Below, piece by piece: positions 52,653-62,684 of a stretch of DNA of 64,000 bases. The position numbers and the translations under genes were made by a program. The stretch spans positions 1 to 64,000 of the forward strand of contig JACRBA010000135.1 of NCBI GenBank assembly GCA_016213265.1, written 5' to 3'. The notes under the pieces were generated by a model that saw only the letters and a list, made by a program, of their open reading frames with translations, had not been told where the DNA came from and searched no databases. The stretch's first letter is position 1. The number at the start of each line of letters is the position of its first letter. Origin of the DNA: Burkholderiales bacterium (lineage in GTDB: Bacteria; Pseudomonadota; Gammaproteobacteria; Burkholderiales; Burkholderiaceae_C).

Positions 52653-53786
52653 CTATACCGCAGCCAGCGAGCGCCGGACCCGGCGCAAGGTTCCAGCGAA
52701 GAAGACCGCGCCAATGGCCAATAGCGCAAGCAGCATTGGCCACACGACCGAAAGCCCCGCCCCCCGGTATAGAACAGCCTGGGCCAGGCTCACGAAGTGT
52801 GTGGTCGGCGCGAGCAGCATGAGATCGCGCAGCACCTCCGGCATGCTCTCCCGGGGCGTGGCGCCGCCGGACAGCATCTGGAGCGGCAACAGCACCAGGA
52901 TGATCAGCAAGGCAAGCTGCGGCATCGAGCGGGCCACGGTGCCCAGGAAGATGCCCATCGAAGTGGTCGCAAACAGGTGCAGCGCGACCCCCGCCAGGAA
53001 CAGTGCCGAGGAGCCTGCGATGGGCAGGCCCAGCACGCCTCCGACCATGACAAGCAGCGACAGCGCGCAGGCCAGGAACACCACCCCCCCTGTGGCCATC
53101 ACCTTGGCGAGCATGATCTCCACGGGCCGCAGCGGCAGTGTCAAGAGGTGTTCCAGTGTCCCCTGCTCGCGTTCGCGGATGAGAGCCGCACCGGCCAGGA
53201 TGATGGACAGCATCGTGACCATGTTGATCAGTTCCATCACCGCCGTGAAGCGCGCGCTGTCCGACGTGGGGTTGAACCGCATGCGCACAGCCAGTTCCAC
53301 CGGGGCTGCGCTCGATGCACGTTCGCCGGAAACGAACTCCTGGATCTCCTGCAACAGCATGGCCTGGACCTGACCGGCGCCGATGAAGGATTGCCGCATC
53401 TGCGTCGCATCGACGTTGAGCTGCAGGGCCGGACGGCGCCCCGCCAGCAGGTCGCGCTGAAACCCCGGCGGGATATCGAGCACGAAGCTGTACAGCCCCG
53501 TGTCCAGACCGGCATCCATCTCCTGCAGCGAAATCTGTCGCGCAGGCAGGAAGTCCGGTGGGTAGAAGACGCCCGCGAGGCGTTGCGACAGTTCGGTGTG
53601 GTCCTCGTCCACGACTGCGATGGGCACGCGCACCAGACGGTCCGGCACGACTGTGGCGGCGACGTAGATGGCGCCGCTGAAGGCCCAGACGACAAAGACG
53701 AGAAGCAGTCGGTCACGCCACAGGCTGCGCAATTCCTTGACGGCCAGGTGCGCCACCGAGCGCAATGACTTCACTAGGCCGTCCAT
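52653..53786 (-). CDS. ABC-2 type permease, YhhJ-like
   Basis: A 377-residue inner-membrane protein with an N-terminal helix (RLLLVFVVWAFSGAIYVAAT), a large soluble domain of about 150 residues, and about five C-terminal helices. REREQGTLEHLLTLPLRPVE is the ABC-2 signature. In E. coli yhhJ follows rbbA, as here. The ATG shares one base with the RbbA stop (TGATG). Export of a small hydrophobic compound or antibiotic is inferred from the HlyD partner. Confidence 0.9.
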   Translation of the reverse strand: MDGLVKSLRSVAHLAVKELRSLWRDRLLLVFVVWAFSGAIYVAATVVPDRLVRVPIAVVDEDHTELSQRLAGVFYPPDFLPARQISLQEMDAGLDTGLYSFVLDIPPGFQRDLLAGRRPALQLNVDATQMRQSFIGAGQVQAMLLQEIQEFVSGERASSAAPVELAVRMRFNPTSDSARFTAVMELINMVTMLSIILAGAALIREREQGTLEHLLTLPLRPVEIMLAKVMATGGVVFLACALSLLVMVGGVLGLPIAGSSALFLAGVALHLFATTSMGIFLGTVARSMPQLALLIILVLLPLQMLSGGATPRESMPEVLRDLMLLAPTTHFVSLAQAVLYRGAGLSVVWPMLLALLAIGAVFFAGTLRRVRRSLAAV

Positions 53787-56590
53787 CAGCGCTCCTGCTT
53801 GCGCAACAGCAGCACGCTGGCTGCCAGCAGCACCGGGCCGGCCAGCGCCAGCGGCCAGAAGAGCCCGCCGAGTTCCTCGAAACCGAGCGCCTTGGAGAAC
53901 GTGCCGCGACTGATGGTGACGAACGCCGCGGTCGGATACAGGTGCGCAATCGCTGCCGACAGACCCTCCAGCGTGGACACCGGGTTGAGGATGCCCGAGA
54001 ACTGGATCGCCGGCAGCATGGTGGCCAGCGCCGTGCCGAACAGCGCAGCGAGCTGGCTGCGGGTGAACGACGACATGAGCAGCCCGATGGCGGTGGCGGC
54101 GAACACGTACAAGAAGGCCGCCAGAGCGAACGTGGGCAGGCTGCCGGTGAACGGCACGCCGAAGACGGTGACCGCCATCGCCGTCAACACGGCGAAGTTG
54201 ACCATGCCCGCGACGACATAAGGAAGCTGCTTGCCGAGCATGAACTCCAGCTTCGTGACCGGCGTGACATACAGGTTCGTGATCGAACCCAGTTCCTTCT
54301 CTCGCACCACGGCCAGCGCCGGCAGCATCGAGGGGATGAAGATCAACAGGATGGGGATCACCGCGGGCACCATCGAGACGATGCTGACCACGCCGGGGTT
54401 GTACCGGTAGCGCACCTCCAGCTGAGCGGCCGGTCGCGCGTCGATGCCCGCCTCCGCCATCCGCTGCGACAGGAATCCGTTGTGCAGGGCCTGCACGTAG
54501 CCGGCGATGATTTCCGCCCGCATGGGCATCGCACCGTCGATCCACACGCCCACCGTGGTGGGGCGGCCGCGGCCCAGATCGGCCGCGAACCCGGGCGGGA
54601 TCTCGAGGGCCAGTGCGAGCTCTCCGCTGCGCATCCGGGCGTCGAGTTCCGCATGACTGGACAGCGGCGGCTGCTCGAGGAAGTAGGGCGAGCCGGCCAG
54701 TTCCTGGACATAGGCGCGACTGGCATTGCTGTCGTCGCGGTCGATGGCGGCGAATCGAAGGTCCTGCACGTCCATGCTGATGCCGTAGCCCATGATGAGC
54801 ATCAGCAGTGCCGTTCCGGCCAGCGACATGGCCAGCCGGATCGGATCGCGCAGCAGTTCCAGGGTCTCGCGGCGCGCGCAGCTCAGCAGGCGGTGGAGGC
54901 TGAATGCCCGCTGGGTGCGCGCCAGTGCCCGCGCGGCGGCATGGCGTCCGTCGTCGCCGTCGAGCGTCGGTGCGCGGCCTTCGTCGGGTTGCGGCCGCCC
55001 AGGACGGCCCGATTCTCCGGCCGACGCCTCCGTCCGGGCGCGGCCCTCCAAGCCCTGCTGCTGCGCCTGCAGTCGGCGCACGAAGCTGTCCTCCAGCGTC
55101 CCGGCTTCGCTGCCGCTCGCCAGCTCCGCAGGGCTGGCACAGGCCAGCACCCTGCCGGCGTGCATGAGCGAGACGCGGTCGCAGCGCTCTGCCTCGTTCA
55201 TGAAGTGCGTGGACAGGAAGATCGTCACCCCGTCGCGGCGCGACAGCTCGATGAGCAGAGACCAGAATTCATCCCGCGCGATCGGATCAACCCCCGAGGT
55301 CGGCTCGTCCAGGATCAGCAACTCCGGCCCATGCACCAGAGCCGCGGCCAGTTGCAGGCGCTGCCGAAGCCCGAGCGGCAGCGTCATCGGCAGCGCCTTC
55401 GCCGCGGCGGCCAGCCCGAAGCGGTGCAACAACTCGTCGACCTTCGGCGCGAGCGAGGCGGTGTCCATGCCGAACAGCCGGGCCTGCAGCTCGAGGTTTT
55501 GCCGCACCGTCAGGTCGCGGTACAACGAAAATCCCTGCGACATGTAGCCCACCCGCCGGCGCACGGCAAGGTCGGTGGCGTCCAGCGGCTGGCCGAACAG
55601 ACGCACGTTGCCGCTGCTGGCGGGCAGCAGGCCCGTCAGCATCTTCATCGTGGTTGTCTTGCCGCAGCCGTTGGAGCCCAGGAAGCCGAAGATCTCGCCG
55701 CGCCCGATGCGGAAATTCACGCGATCGACGGCCGTGAAGTCGCCGAAGCGGCAGGTCAGCTCGATCGCCTCGATCGCGATGTCGCCGTCGCTCGAACTCC
55801 GGGGAGGTACCACGGGCGAACGATGCCGGGCACGACGCTCGGGCGGCAGCAGTTCGATGAACGCCGCCTCGAGCGATGCACAGCCGGTGCGGGCGAGCAG
55901 CTGGGCAGGCGTGCCGGTGGCCAGCACACGCCCTGCGTCCATGGCCACCAGCTGGTCGAAGCGACCGGCCTCCTCCATGTAGGCCGTGGCCACCAGCACG
56001 GTCATGCCGGGCCGGCGGGCACGGATGTCCTCGACCAGTTCCCAGAACTGGCGGCGCGAGAGCGGGTCCACGCCGGTCGTCGGCTCGTCCAGGATGAGCA
56101 GGTCTGGATCGTGGATGAGCGCGCAGCACAGACCCAGCTTCTGCATCATGCCGCCGGACAGCTTGCCCGCCGGCCGCCCCGCGAACGGCAGCAGCCCGGT
56201 GCTGTCGAGCAGGGATTCGATGCGTTCGGCGCGTGCCCGGCTGCCATGGCCGAAGAGCCGCCCGAAGTAGTCGACGTTCTCCTGGACCGACAGCGTCGGA
56301 TAGAGGTTGCGGCCCAGTCCCTGGGGGTTGTAGGCGATGCGCGGCCCGACACGGCGGCGATGCGACGCGTGGCGCATGTCGCCGCGCAGCACGGCCAATT
56401 CACCGTGCTGAAGCCGTCGCGCCCCCGCGACCAGCGACAACAGCGTCGACTTGCCGACCCCGTCGGGGCCGATGAAGCCCGTCACGCTGCCGGCGGCGAC
56501 GCGCAGGTTGATGTCCTGCAATGCCTGCAAGGAACCGTACCGGTGCCCGACCCCGGCCAACCGGACAGCGGCGGCATCGTCCTGGGTCAT
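53786..56590 (-). CDS. rbbA: RbbA-like double ATPase-permease fusion
   Basis: A 934-residue protein with two ATP-binding domains followed by an ABC-2 permease domain. ABC1: [20 protein letters not shown] and [16 protein letters not shown]2 (from about residue 290): [22 protein letters not shown] and [13 protein letters not shown]. The membrane part begins at about residue 610 and contains [17 protein letters not shown]. The linker is rich in charged and Gly/Ala residues. It overlaps HlyD by 4 bases. In E. coli RbbA was described as a ribosome-associated ATPase; a transporter role also fits. Confidence 0.9.
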   Translation of the reverse strand: MTQDDAAAVRLAGVGHRYGSLQALQDINLRVAAGSVTGFIGPDGVGKSTLLSLVAGARRLQHGELAVLRGDMRHASHRRRVGPRIAYNPQGLGRNLYPTLSVQENVDYFGRLFGHGSRARAERIESLLDSTGLLPFAGRPAGKLSGGMMQKLGLCCALIHDPDLLILDEPTTGVDPLSRRQFWELVEDIRARRPGMTVLVATAYMEEAGRFDQLVAMDAGRVLATGTPAQLLARTGCASLEAAFIELLPPERRARHRSPVVPPRSSSDGDIAIEAIELTCRFGDFTAVDRVNFRIGRGEIFGFLGSNGCGKTTTMKMLTGLLPASSGNVRLFGQPLDATDLAVRRRVGYMSQGFSLYRDLTVRQNLELQARLFGMDTASLAPKVDELLHRFGLAAAAKALPMTLPLGLRQRLQLAAALVHGPELLILDEPTSGVDPIARDEFWSLLIELSRRDGVTIFLSTHFMNEAERCDRVSLMHAGRVLACASPAELASGSEAGTLEDSFVRRLQAQQQGLEGRARTEASAGESGRPGRPQPDEGRAPTLDGDDGRHAAARALARTQRAFSLHRLLSCARRETLELLRDPIRLAMSLAGTALLMLIMGYGISMDVQDLRFAAIDRDDSNASRAYVQELAGSPYFLEQPPLSSHAELDARMRSGELALALEIPPGFAADLGRGRPTTVGVWIDGAMPMRAEIIAGYVQALHNGFLSQRMAEAGIDARPAAQLEVRYRYNPGVVSIVSMVPAVIPILLIFIPSMLPALAVVREKELGSITNLYVTPVTKLEFMLGKQLPYVVAGMVNFAVLTAMAVTVFGVPFTGSLPTFALAAFLYVFAATAIGLLMSSFTRSQLAALFGTALATMLPAIQFSGILNPVSTLEGLSAAIAHLYPTAAFVTISRGTFSKALGFEELGGLFWPLALAGPVLLAASVLLLRKQER

Positions 56591-57693
56591 GGCCCCGCTG
56601 CAGACGCCGAAGAAGCTGCCGGCGAGGGCACGCGCACGGCCAACCGGGCGGGCCAGGGCTGCTCGCCCAGACGCACGTAGGCGACCCCCGGAAGCCCTGT
56701 CTTGACCTGCTCGCGGTAGCGCTCCAGCAGTTCGGGCGACACCCGGGCCCGCACCTTGAAGACCATCTTCTGGCGCTCCGACTCGGTCTCCACCGTCTTC
56801 GGGGTGAACTGCGCCACGCTCGCCACGAAGTCCACCGTGGCCGGAATCACCACGTCCGGTGCTGCGTCGAGCACCAGCCGGGCTTCGCCCCCGATGGCCA
56901 CCCGACCTGCGGCCCGCTCGGGCAAGAAGAAGCTCATCGTGACGTCGCCCAGATCCACGAGAGTGACGACGCGCCCCCCCGGCGCAAGCACCTCCCCGGC
57001 ATGGGCCAGAACGGTCTGCACCCGCCCGTTGCGGGGCGCGCGCAGCAGTGCATCGGCAATCTCCACCTGCACCCGCTCGACCGCCGCCCGGGCCGACTCG
57101 ATGCCGGCCTGTGCCTCGCCGAGTTGCGAGCGCGTGGCCACCACGGCTGCCTCCGCCTCCAGCCGTTGCGAACGAGCGGCCTCCAGCGCCGCACGGCTGG
57201 CACGTACGCGAGACTCGGCGGCATCGAGTTGCTGCGGCGAGATAAAGTTCTGGGCCACCAGTTCGGACGTGCGTTTCAACTCGCGTTCCGCAAGCGCGGT
57301 TTCGGCCGTTCGTTGTGCGACCAAGGCCTCGACCGTGCGCACCGCCTGTTCGCGCTGCCGCACGACCGACGCCAGCGCGACCCGGGCAGCCTCGGCCTGC
57401 CGGGACTGCGCTTCGGCCGAACGCAGTTGCGCCTGCAACGACTGCGTGTCCATGCGGCCGATCTCGTCATCGGCACGCACGAAGTCGCCGTCGCGCACCT
57501 TGACGTCGAGGATGCGTCCCCCGGCCTTGGTGGACACGTCGATCGCCGTGGCTTCGAGCCGGCCATTGCCCGCGACGATCCAATCGGGCAATTCGTCGCC
57601 GTCCGACCAGCGCCAAGCCAGGGCGGCGGCAATCAGCAGCACGCACAGCAGCAGCGCCAGCGCGAGGCGACGTCGAGGAGCGGTCCAGTTCAT
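56587..57693 (-). CDS. HlyD-family membrane fusion protein (YhiI-like)
   Basis: A 368-residue periplasmic adaptor. One N-terminal anchor ([20 protein letters not shown]) precedes the lipoyl domain and a coiled coil rich in Ala, Glu and Arg ([20 protein letters not shown]). The beta-barrel part contains [13 protein letters not shown] and [12 protein letters not shown]. It should link the ABC pump to an outer-membrane channel. Its ATG overlaps the stop of the P-type ATPase remnant as ATGA. Confidence 0.9.
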   Translation of the reverse strand: MNWTAPRRRLALALLLCVLLIAAALAWRWSDGDELPDWIVAGNGRLEATAIDVSTKAGGRILDVKVRDGDFVRADDEIGRMDTQSLQAQLRSAEAQSRQAEAARVALASVVRQREQAVRTVEALVAQRTAETALAERELKRTSELVAQNFISPQQLDAAESRVRASRAALEAARSQRLEAEAAVVATRSQLGEAQAGIESARAAVERVQVEIADALLRAPRNGRVQTVLAHAGEVLAPGGRVVTLVDLGDVTMSFFLPERAAGRVAIGGEARLVLDAAPDVVIPATVDFVASVAQFTPKTVETESERQKMVFKVRARVSPELLERYREQVKTGLPGVAYVRLGEQPWPARLAVRVPSPAASSASAAGP

Positions 57694-58160
57694 AGGCCAG
57701 GCATATCGTTTCGATTCCCAGTGGAGAAGACACTTCGGGCCGGCTGCGCGGCGCGTCTCCATTGTGTCGCAGCACCTGCGTATGCGCCGAGCGCGACGGC
57801 TCCTGCCACCCAGCCCAGCGCAAGCAGGAGATCGGCAGTTGCGGGCTGCGCAAACTGCAGCAGTCGGTGCGCACCGGGAACCTTGACCGCCAGGCCCTGG
57901 GCGACGGCCAACAGCAAGCCCTGAATCCAATCGCCACGCTGCCAGCAATGCCAGGTCACCGGCAGCGCGATCGCCCCGAGCACGGCCAGCCCGACGGTCA
58001 GCAGGAGAAACATCGGCTCCGACGCGATCCCGCGCAAGGTGTCCAGCCAGCCCTGGCGCTCGCTGTCGTCAATCTCGTTGGGGCCCTGCCGCGCCAGTCG
58101 TTGCCGTGCTTGGTCCTCGGCGAGCCCGGACAGGCCGGGCTGGTCACTCGGGGAAGGCAT
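57690..58160 (-). CDS. P-type cation ATPase remnant with catalytic core deleted
   Basis: A 156-residue open frame with the N-terminal cation-ATPase domain (GLSGLAEDQARQRLARQGPN, then ERQGWLDTLRGIASEP) and a first hydrophobic segment, followed directly by sequence like the last helices of such pumps (HRLLQFAQPATADLLLALGW). The whole core with DKTGT, the ATP-binding domain and most helices, several hundred residues, is absent, yet the frame is kept. No stop or shift interrupts it, and it couples to the HlyD gene by ATGA. Ion transport is impossible. ATG at 58160 is followed by MPSPSDQPG. Confidence 0.7.
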   Translation of the reverse strand: MPSPSDQPGLSGLAEDQARQRLARQGPNEIDDSERQGWLDTLRGIASEPMFLLLTVGLAVLGAIALPVTWHCWQRGDWIQGLLLAVAQGLAVKVPGAHRLLQFAQPATADLLLALGWVAGAVALGAYAGAATQWRRAAQPARSVFSTGNRNDMPGL

Positions 58161-58227
58161 GGCGCATGGTCGCGGAATCATCGACGGAGGTATGGGACGA
58201 TCAGGCTCTTCGGACGAGGAGATCTTG

Positions 58228-59631
58228 ATGAAGATCAGCTTTCTGGGGGCGGCGCAGGAAGTCACCGGCTCGTGCTGCCTGGTCGAGTTGCCCGGGCTGA
58301 AGTTCCTGGTGGATTGCGGAATGCATCAGGGCGGACGTGAAGCCCGGGAGCGCAACTTCGCGCGCTGGCCCTTCGAACCGAAGAACCTCGACTTCGTGTT
58401 GCTGACCCACGCCCACATCGATCACAGCGGGCTGCTGCCCAGGCTGTGTGCGCTCGGATTCAAGGGACCGATCTACGCGACCAGCGCCACGGCCGACCTC
58501 CTGTCGGTCATGCTGATGGACAGCGCCTTCATCCAGGAATCGGACTGGAACCGCGCCCAGCGCGAGCGCGGCAATGGCCGGCGCCATGCCGGACGAGGCG
58601 TCGAACTGCTCTACACCGTCGCGCAAGCCGAGGCTTGCCTCGAGCAGGTACGCGGCGTCGCCTATGACGTCGACGTCCACCCGCATCCGGCCGTGCGCTG
58701 CCGGTTCCGCGATGCCGGCCATATCCTCGGCTCGGCCATCATCGAGTTGTGGCTTCAGGAGGGCGAGCGCGCTCGCAAGCTCGTCTTCTCCGGCGACCTG
58801 GGTCAGCCGGGCCGGCCGATCGTGCGCGACCCGACGCCGATCGACGAAGCCGACCTGCTGTTCGTCGAGTCGACCTACGGCGACCGCGTGCACCGCCCGA
58901 TGCGGGAAACCGTGGACGAACTCGTGGCGGTCATTGAGGACACGCTGCGCCGGCGCCAGGGCAACATCATCATCCCGGCCTTCGCACTCGGGCGCACGCA
59001 GGAACTGCTGTACCTGCTGGTGAGCCTGCGCCGCGAAAACCGGCTGCCGCCAATGCAGGTGTTCGTCGACTCGCCGATGGCCGACAAGGTCACCGCCATC
59101 ACGGCACGGCATCCCGAGTTCCTCGACGCCGAGACGCGGGAGATGCTGTCATTGCGCCGGCAGCCACCGGAGGGCCTGAGCATCCGTTTCACCAAGAACG
59201 TGGACGAGTCGATGGCACTGAACCGGCTCAAGGCGGGCGGCATCATCGTCGCCGCCAGCGGCATGTGCGACGCGGGCCGCATCAAGCACCACCTGCGACA
59301 CAACCTCGGCCGCCCCGAATGCGCGATCGTGATCATCGGCTTCCAGGCCGAGGGCACCCTCGGCCGGCGCCTGGTCGACGGCGAGAAGCGGGTGCGGCTG
59401 TTCGGCGAGGAGCACGCCGTGCGAGCCAGCGTGCACACGATCGGCGGGCTGTCCGCGCACGCCGATCGCGATGCGCTGCTCGCCTGGCTGCGCAGCCTGC
59501 GTCGCGCGCCGCAGCGGACCTTCGTGTTGCACGGCGAAGCGGCGACCGCCTGCGGCTTTGCCGACCGCATCGCGGATGAACTCGGCTGGGCAGCGGAAGC
59601 GCCCGCCGCGCTCAGCCACGTCGACCTCTAG
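58228..59631 (+). CDS. Beta-CASP metallo-beta-lactamase nuclease
   Basis: A 467-residue RNA-processing-type nuclease of the CPSF73/Ysh1-like bacterial group. The metal site is THAHIDHSG at about residues 53-61, followed by DAGHILGSA; the beta-CASP part has FVESTYGD, PAFALGRTQELLY and GGLSAHAD. The ATG at 58228 has GAGGAG upstream, so the longer frame to 58039 is rejected. Its stop overlaps the stop of the convergent gene in CTAG. Target RNA is unknown. Confidence 0.92.
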   Translation: MKISFLGAAQEVTGSCCLVELPGLKFLVDCGMHQGGREARERNFARWPFEPKNLDFVLLTHAHIDHSGLLPRLCALGFKGPIYATSATADLLSVMLMDSAFIQESDWNRAQRERGNGRRHAGRGVELLYTVAQAEACLEQVRGVAYDVDVHPHPAVRCRFRDAGHILGSAIIELWLQEGERARKLVFSGDLGQPGRPIVRDPTPIDEADLLFVESTYGDRVHRPMRETVDELVAVIEDTLRRRQGNIIIPAFALGRTQELLYLLVSLRRENRLPPMQVFVDSPMADKVTAITARHPEFLDAETREMLSLRRQPPEGLSIRFTKNVDESMALNRLKAGGIIVAASGMCDAGRIKHHLRHNLGRPECAIVIIGFQAEGTLGRRLVDGEKRVRLFGEEHAVRASVHTIGGLSAHADRDALLAWLRSLRRAPQRTFVLHGEAATACGFADRIADELGWAAEAPAALSHVDL

Positions 59632-60221
59632 GGGCGGTCCGCATCGGCGAGGCCGGCGCGCATGGCCTCGAGCTCTGCAACGTAGCGCTGCGCGTCGCCA
59701 TAGTCGAAGTACTGCTCGTACCGATCGTGGGTGGCTCGCAGCCGGCGCGAATGCTTGATGGGGCACCAGTACTGCTCAGTGCGCGCAATGATCTCCCGAC
59801 CATAGGCCATCAAGCCGTTCGCGTAGGAGCAGTACAGGCAGTTGAATTGCTCGATGCGGTTCAGGTACGGCAGAAGCGCGCGGTCGTAGACGAAGTGGTC
59901 AGCGCGGCGCACCTTCGGTATCCGGTAGATCGGAAAGCAGATCGCCTGGTAGACGCTGATGGCCAGGTCGGCCAGCAGCAGCGGCAGCGCAACGCCGTAG
60001 ATCACTGGCGCGGTCAGCAGATGCCACAGTCGGGCTCGCAGCAGGTAGTGAAGACTGCTGGTGCGCAGGCGGCGGTGCAGTTCCAGCACCTCATCCTCGA
60101 AGCGCACGCGGTGGTGGTCGAGGCGATAGCGGAATTGCTCTCGCTTGACCGCGAGGTCTGCCTCCAATTCGCATTGGAGTTCGTGGATGCGTGCCATCAA
60201 CTCGTCGATCCTGGAATTCAT
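59628..60221 (-). CDS. Unknown membrane protein with CxxC motif
   Basis: A 197-residue protein without a recognised function. The first ~55 residues are strongly charged and should form a coiled coil (DELMARIHELQCELEADLAV). One long hydrophobic stretch follows at about residues 66-95 (LLTAPVIYGVALPLLLADLA). The C-terminal half has FNCLYCSYANG and YWCPIKH, three cysteines that could bind a metal or form a disulfide. GGAGGAGG precedes the ATG at 60221. It overlaps the nuclease gene tail to tail by 4 bases. Confidence 0.8.
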   Translation of the reverse strand: MNSRIDELMARIHELQCELEADLAVKREQFRYRLDHHRVRFEDEVLELHRRLRTSSLHYLLRARLWHLLTAPVIYGVALPLLLADLAISVYQAICFPIYRIPKVRRADHFVYDRALLPYLNRIEQFNCLYCSYANGLMAYGREIIARTEQYWCPIKHSRRLRATHDRYEQYFDYGDAQRYVAELEAMRAGLADADRP

Positions 60222-60312
60222 CGTGCCTCCTCCCCGGACATCGCCGTCCCTGCCCCGACGCCAGTCTGGCACGAACCTCTCGTGCGCCCGCGCCGGGCGC
60301 GATCGTGCAGCG

Positions 60313-60817
60313 ATGCGTCCCGACGAAACCCGCGTCGTCGGCCTCCCCGTCGCACTCGGCACCGGACTGCCGCTCGGCACCGAACGCGAACGCCACAAGG
60401 GCCAGGCCGCAGACCGCGAAGCCGCCGGATCGCGCAGTTTCACGGTCGCCGCCCGTCCGGAGCAATCGCACAGGCCCTGCCGTCCTCCGGCCTGGTCGTC
60501 GCCGGTGCCTGCCGCCATCGGTTTCGGCTATGGCCAGCGGTACTTGGCGGGACCTCGGCCTGAAGGTGAGCGTTGCGCTCGCCGCCATCGGCGATGCGCC
60601 TGCACCGGTGGTGTCCCTGGCCGTGCTGCACGCAGTCGGTACGCTGGTGAAAGAAGAGTTCGTCCAGGGCGCACTGCTGGCGGTCAGCATCAACTCGGTC
60701 ACCCGTGTCGCCGCGGCATTGGTCTCCAGTGGCCGGAGCTTGGCCTGGCGATTCGCACTGGCCCTGGCCGTGAGTGTCGCCGCAGCTTGGACAACTGCCT
60801 GCTCGACGGTCAGGTGA
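60313..60817 (+). pseudogene. MgtC/SapB-DUF4010 remnant
   Basis: The N-terminal part VGLPVALGTGLPLGTERERH followed by GSRSFTV looks like the first helix and loop of MgtC/SapB proteins. After about 40 residues similarity is lost, and in another frame the C-terminal DUF4010 part appears: WRDLGLKVSVALAAIG, ALLAVSINSVTRVAAALVSS and RFALALAVSVAAAW, ending at 60817. A full gene is about 1.2 kb; here about 0.5 kb remains. Internal deletion plus a frame change make it a pseudogene. Confidence 0.65.
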
Positions 60818-60992
60818 ACCACGTCGTGAGACGTCCGGCCGGCCGTAGCCGCCTCGGCCCCTGGACTTGACGACGGACAATCGAACCGGATGGCGAAGCT
60901 CGATGATGACGGCACGGATGAGCGGCGCTCGCCATCGGCCGTACCAGTTCCAGCCTGGACCTGTGCGCCTTCCTTCGGGCCCGCAGGATGTT

Positions 60993-62222
60993 ATGCGCAC
61001 GATGAACAAGGAACGACGCAGCGAAGACGCAGTTCGGCGGCAGGATATCCTCCCGCGACATCGCCTACATCCGGACATCGTGCGCCTGGGCGTCGTGAGC
61101 TTTCTCACCGACGTGAGCTCCGAGATGATCTTCGCAGTGTTCTCCGTCTTCTTCACCACGGTGGCGGGCGCATCCAGCGCACTGCTGGGCCTCATCGAAG
61201 GCCTCGCGGACCTGTCCGCCTCGTCGCTCAACTACCTGGCAGGCTGGCTGTCGGATCGAAGCGGCAGACGCAAGTGGTTTGCCGTGGCAGGCTATGCGTT
61301 CTCGACGCTGGCCAAGTCGGTCTTGCTGGTCGCCACTTCCGTCGGCGCCCTGGCAGCGTTCCGCGTCGTCGAACGCCTGGGCAAGGGCTTTCGGGGGCCG
61401 CCACGGGATGCATGGCTGTCATCCATGGCGCCCGAGGGTTCAAGGGGATACGCCTTCGGCGTGCACAAGGCGCTCGACAAATCCGGCGCCGTCGTCGGCC
61501 CGCTGATCGCCTATGCGCTCCTGAGCGGTCTTGGCGAGTCGCCCGCCACCTACGCGCTCCTGTTCGCGGTCGCCTTCGTCCCAGCGGTGGTCAGCGTGAT
61601 CCTTCTGGCGTCCATCCCGGATCGCCCCGGCACGCGGCACGACGCCGAGAGCGCGCGACACGGCTGGCTTCGATTGACACCGGCGTTCAAGCGCTTCCTG
61701 GTGCCCGCAGGCGTATTCGCGCTGGCCTACTTCAGCCTCGGCTTCATTCTGCTGAAGGCGCACACGATGGGTTTCTCCATCGCGCAGGTGGTTCTGCTGT
61801 ACGCTTTGTTCAATGCCACCTGCGTCCTGGCTGCTCCGGCCATGGGACGGCTCGGCGACAGGATCGGACGAAGCCATGTCGTGCTGCTCGGCTATGCACT
61901 CTACGCTTGCATCAACCTGTGGCTCATCGCGGCCGGCAGCCGCCCGGAGATGGTGGCGATCTTCGCCCTGTACGGCCTCTTCTACGCCATTGAGGAGTCG
62001 CAGAGCAAGGCGTTCATCGCCGACCTCGAACCTGAGCGACGGGCAACGGCGATCGGCGCCTACAATTTCGTGACCGGTGTCGCTTACCTGCCGGCCTCGC
62101 TGATCGCCGGCGCGCTGTGGAGCATCTCGCCCGCGTGGGCGTTCGCGGCGGCGGCTGGACTTTCCGTGTTGGCCATCGCGATCTTCCTCGCACTGCGGCC
62201 GTCGGAGACTCTTGGGCCGTGA
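60993..62222 (+). CDS. MFS transporter
   Basis: A 409-residue major facilitator with about 12 helices. The loop 2-3 motif is seen as GWLSDRSGRRKWFAVAGYA, and the second half has MGRLGDRIGRSHVVLLGYAL. It starts at ATG 60993 behind AGGA; ATG 61002 is the alternative. The N-terminal ~30 residues are charged. Substrate unknown. Unlike the MFS gene of operon B it is not linked to a regulon operator. Confidence 0.87.
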   Translation: MRTMNKERRSEDAVRRQDILPRHRLHPDIVRLGVVSFLTDVSSEMIFAVFSVFFTTVAGASSALLGLIEGLADLSASSLNYLAGWLSDRSGRRKWFAVAGYAFSTLAKSVLLVATSVGALAAFRVVERLGKGFRGPPRDAWLSSMAPEGSRGYAFGVHKALDKSGAVVGPLIAYALLSGLGESPATYALLFAVAFVPAVVSVILLASIPDRPGTRHDAESARHGWLRLTPAFKRFLVPAGVFALAYFSLGFILLKAHTMGFSIAQVVLLYALFNATCVLAAPAMGRLGDRIGRSHVVLLGYALYACINLWLIAAGSRPEMVAIFALYGLFYAIEESQSKAFIADLEPERRATAIGAYNFVTGVAYLPASLIAGALWSISPAWAFAAAAGLSVLAIAIFLALRPSETLGP

Positions 62223-62279
62223 ACACCCTACGCCGAAGACCACCGGGCCCCTCCGCAATGTCTTCCGGCCGCTGCCGCG

Positions 62280-62549
62280 TCAGTCCAGGGACCGTTCGAT
62301 GCGGCTGAACGCGTAGGCGTCAGACCGGGGGCAGCCGTACAGGTGCCCATAGGCGCGAACGCTGAGCCCCGTGGAGCGATTGGTCAGTCGGATCCACCCG
62401 CCCCGATCCATTTCGCCATGGAGCCGTTCGCCGACCCGAAGGCCGGGCGGATCGAGCCACTGCAGCACGCTGTAGGTCCCATCCGACAGGACCACGACCG
62501 CAAGCCGGTCGGCGATGTTCTGCGCGACCACCTGACCTGAATCCTCCAT
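62280..62549 (-). CDS. Small hypothetical protein
   Basis: An 89-residue protein (MEDSGQVVAQNIADRLAVVV...) that I cannot assign. It looks like a compact beta-rich domain (GTYSVLQWLDPPGLRVGERL), with SVRAYGHLYGCPRSDA near the end. No signal or membrane segment. A G-rich ribosome site precedes the ATG at 62549. It follows glgC on the same strand after 135 bases. Confidence 0.6.
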   Translation of the reverse strand: MEDSGQVVAQNIADRLAVVVLSDGTYSVLQWLDPPGLRVGERLHGEMDRGGWIRLTNRSTGLSVRAYGHLYGCPRSDAYAFSRIERSLD

Positions 62550-62684
62550 CAATACACCCCCTGCCCCCGATGCGACGGTCGGAGCGTCCGGTCGGTGATC
62601 TTCGCATGTCGCAGCCATCCGGGTAGATGCCGGAAGCGTCGAAGTGCACGGAACGCCGCGGCGGACGACACCAGGATGCCCACC

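Noticed and set aside
53765-56680. A 971-residue + strand frame opposite the RbbA-like gene
   Set aside because: Antisense shadow; the - strand has two complete ATPase domains and a permease.
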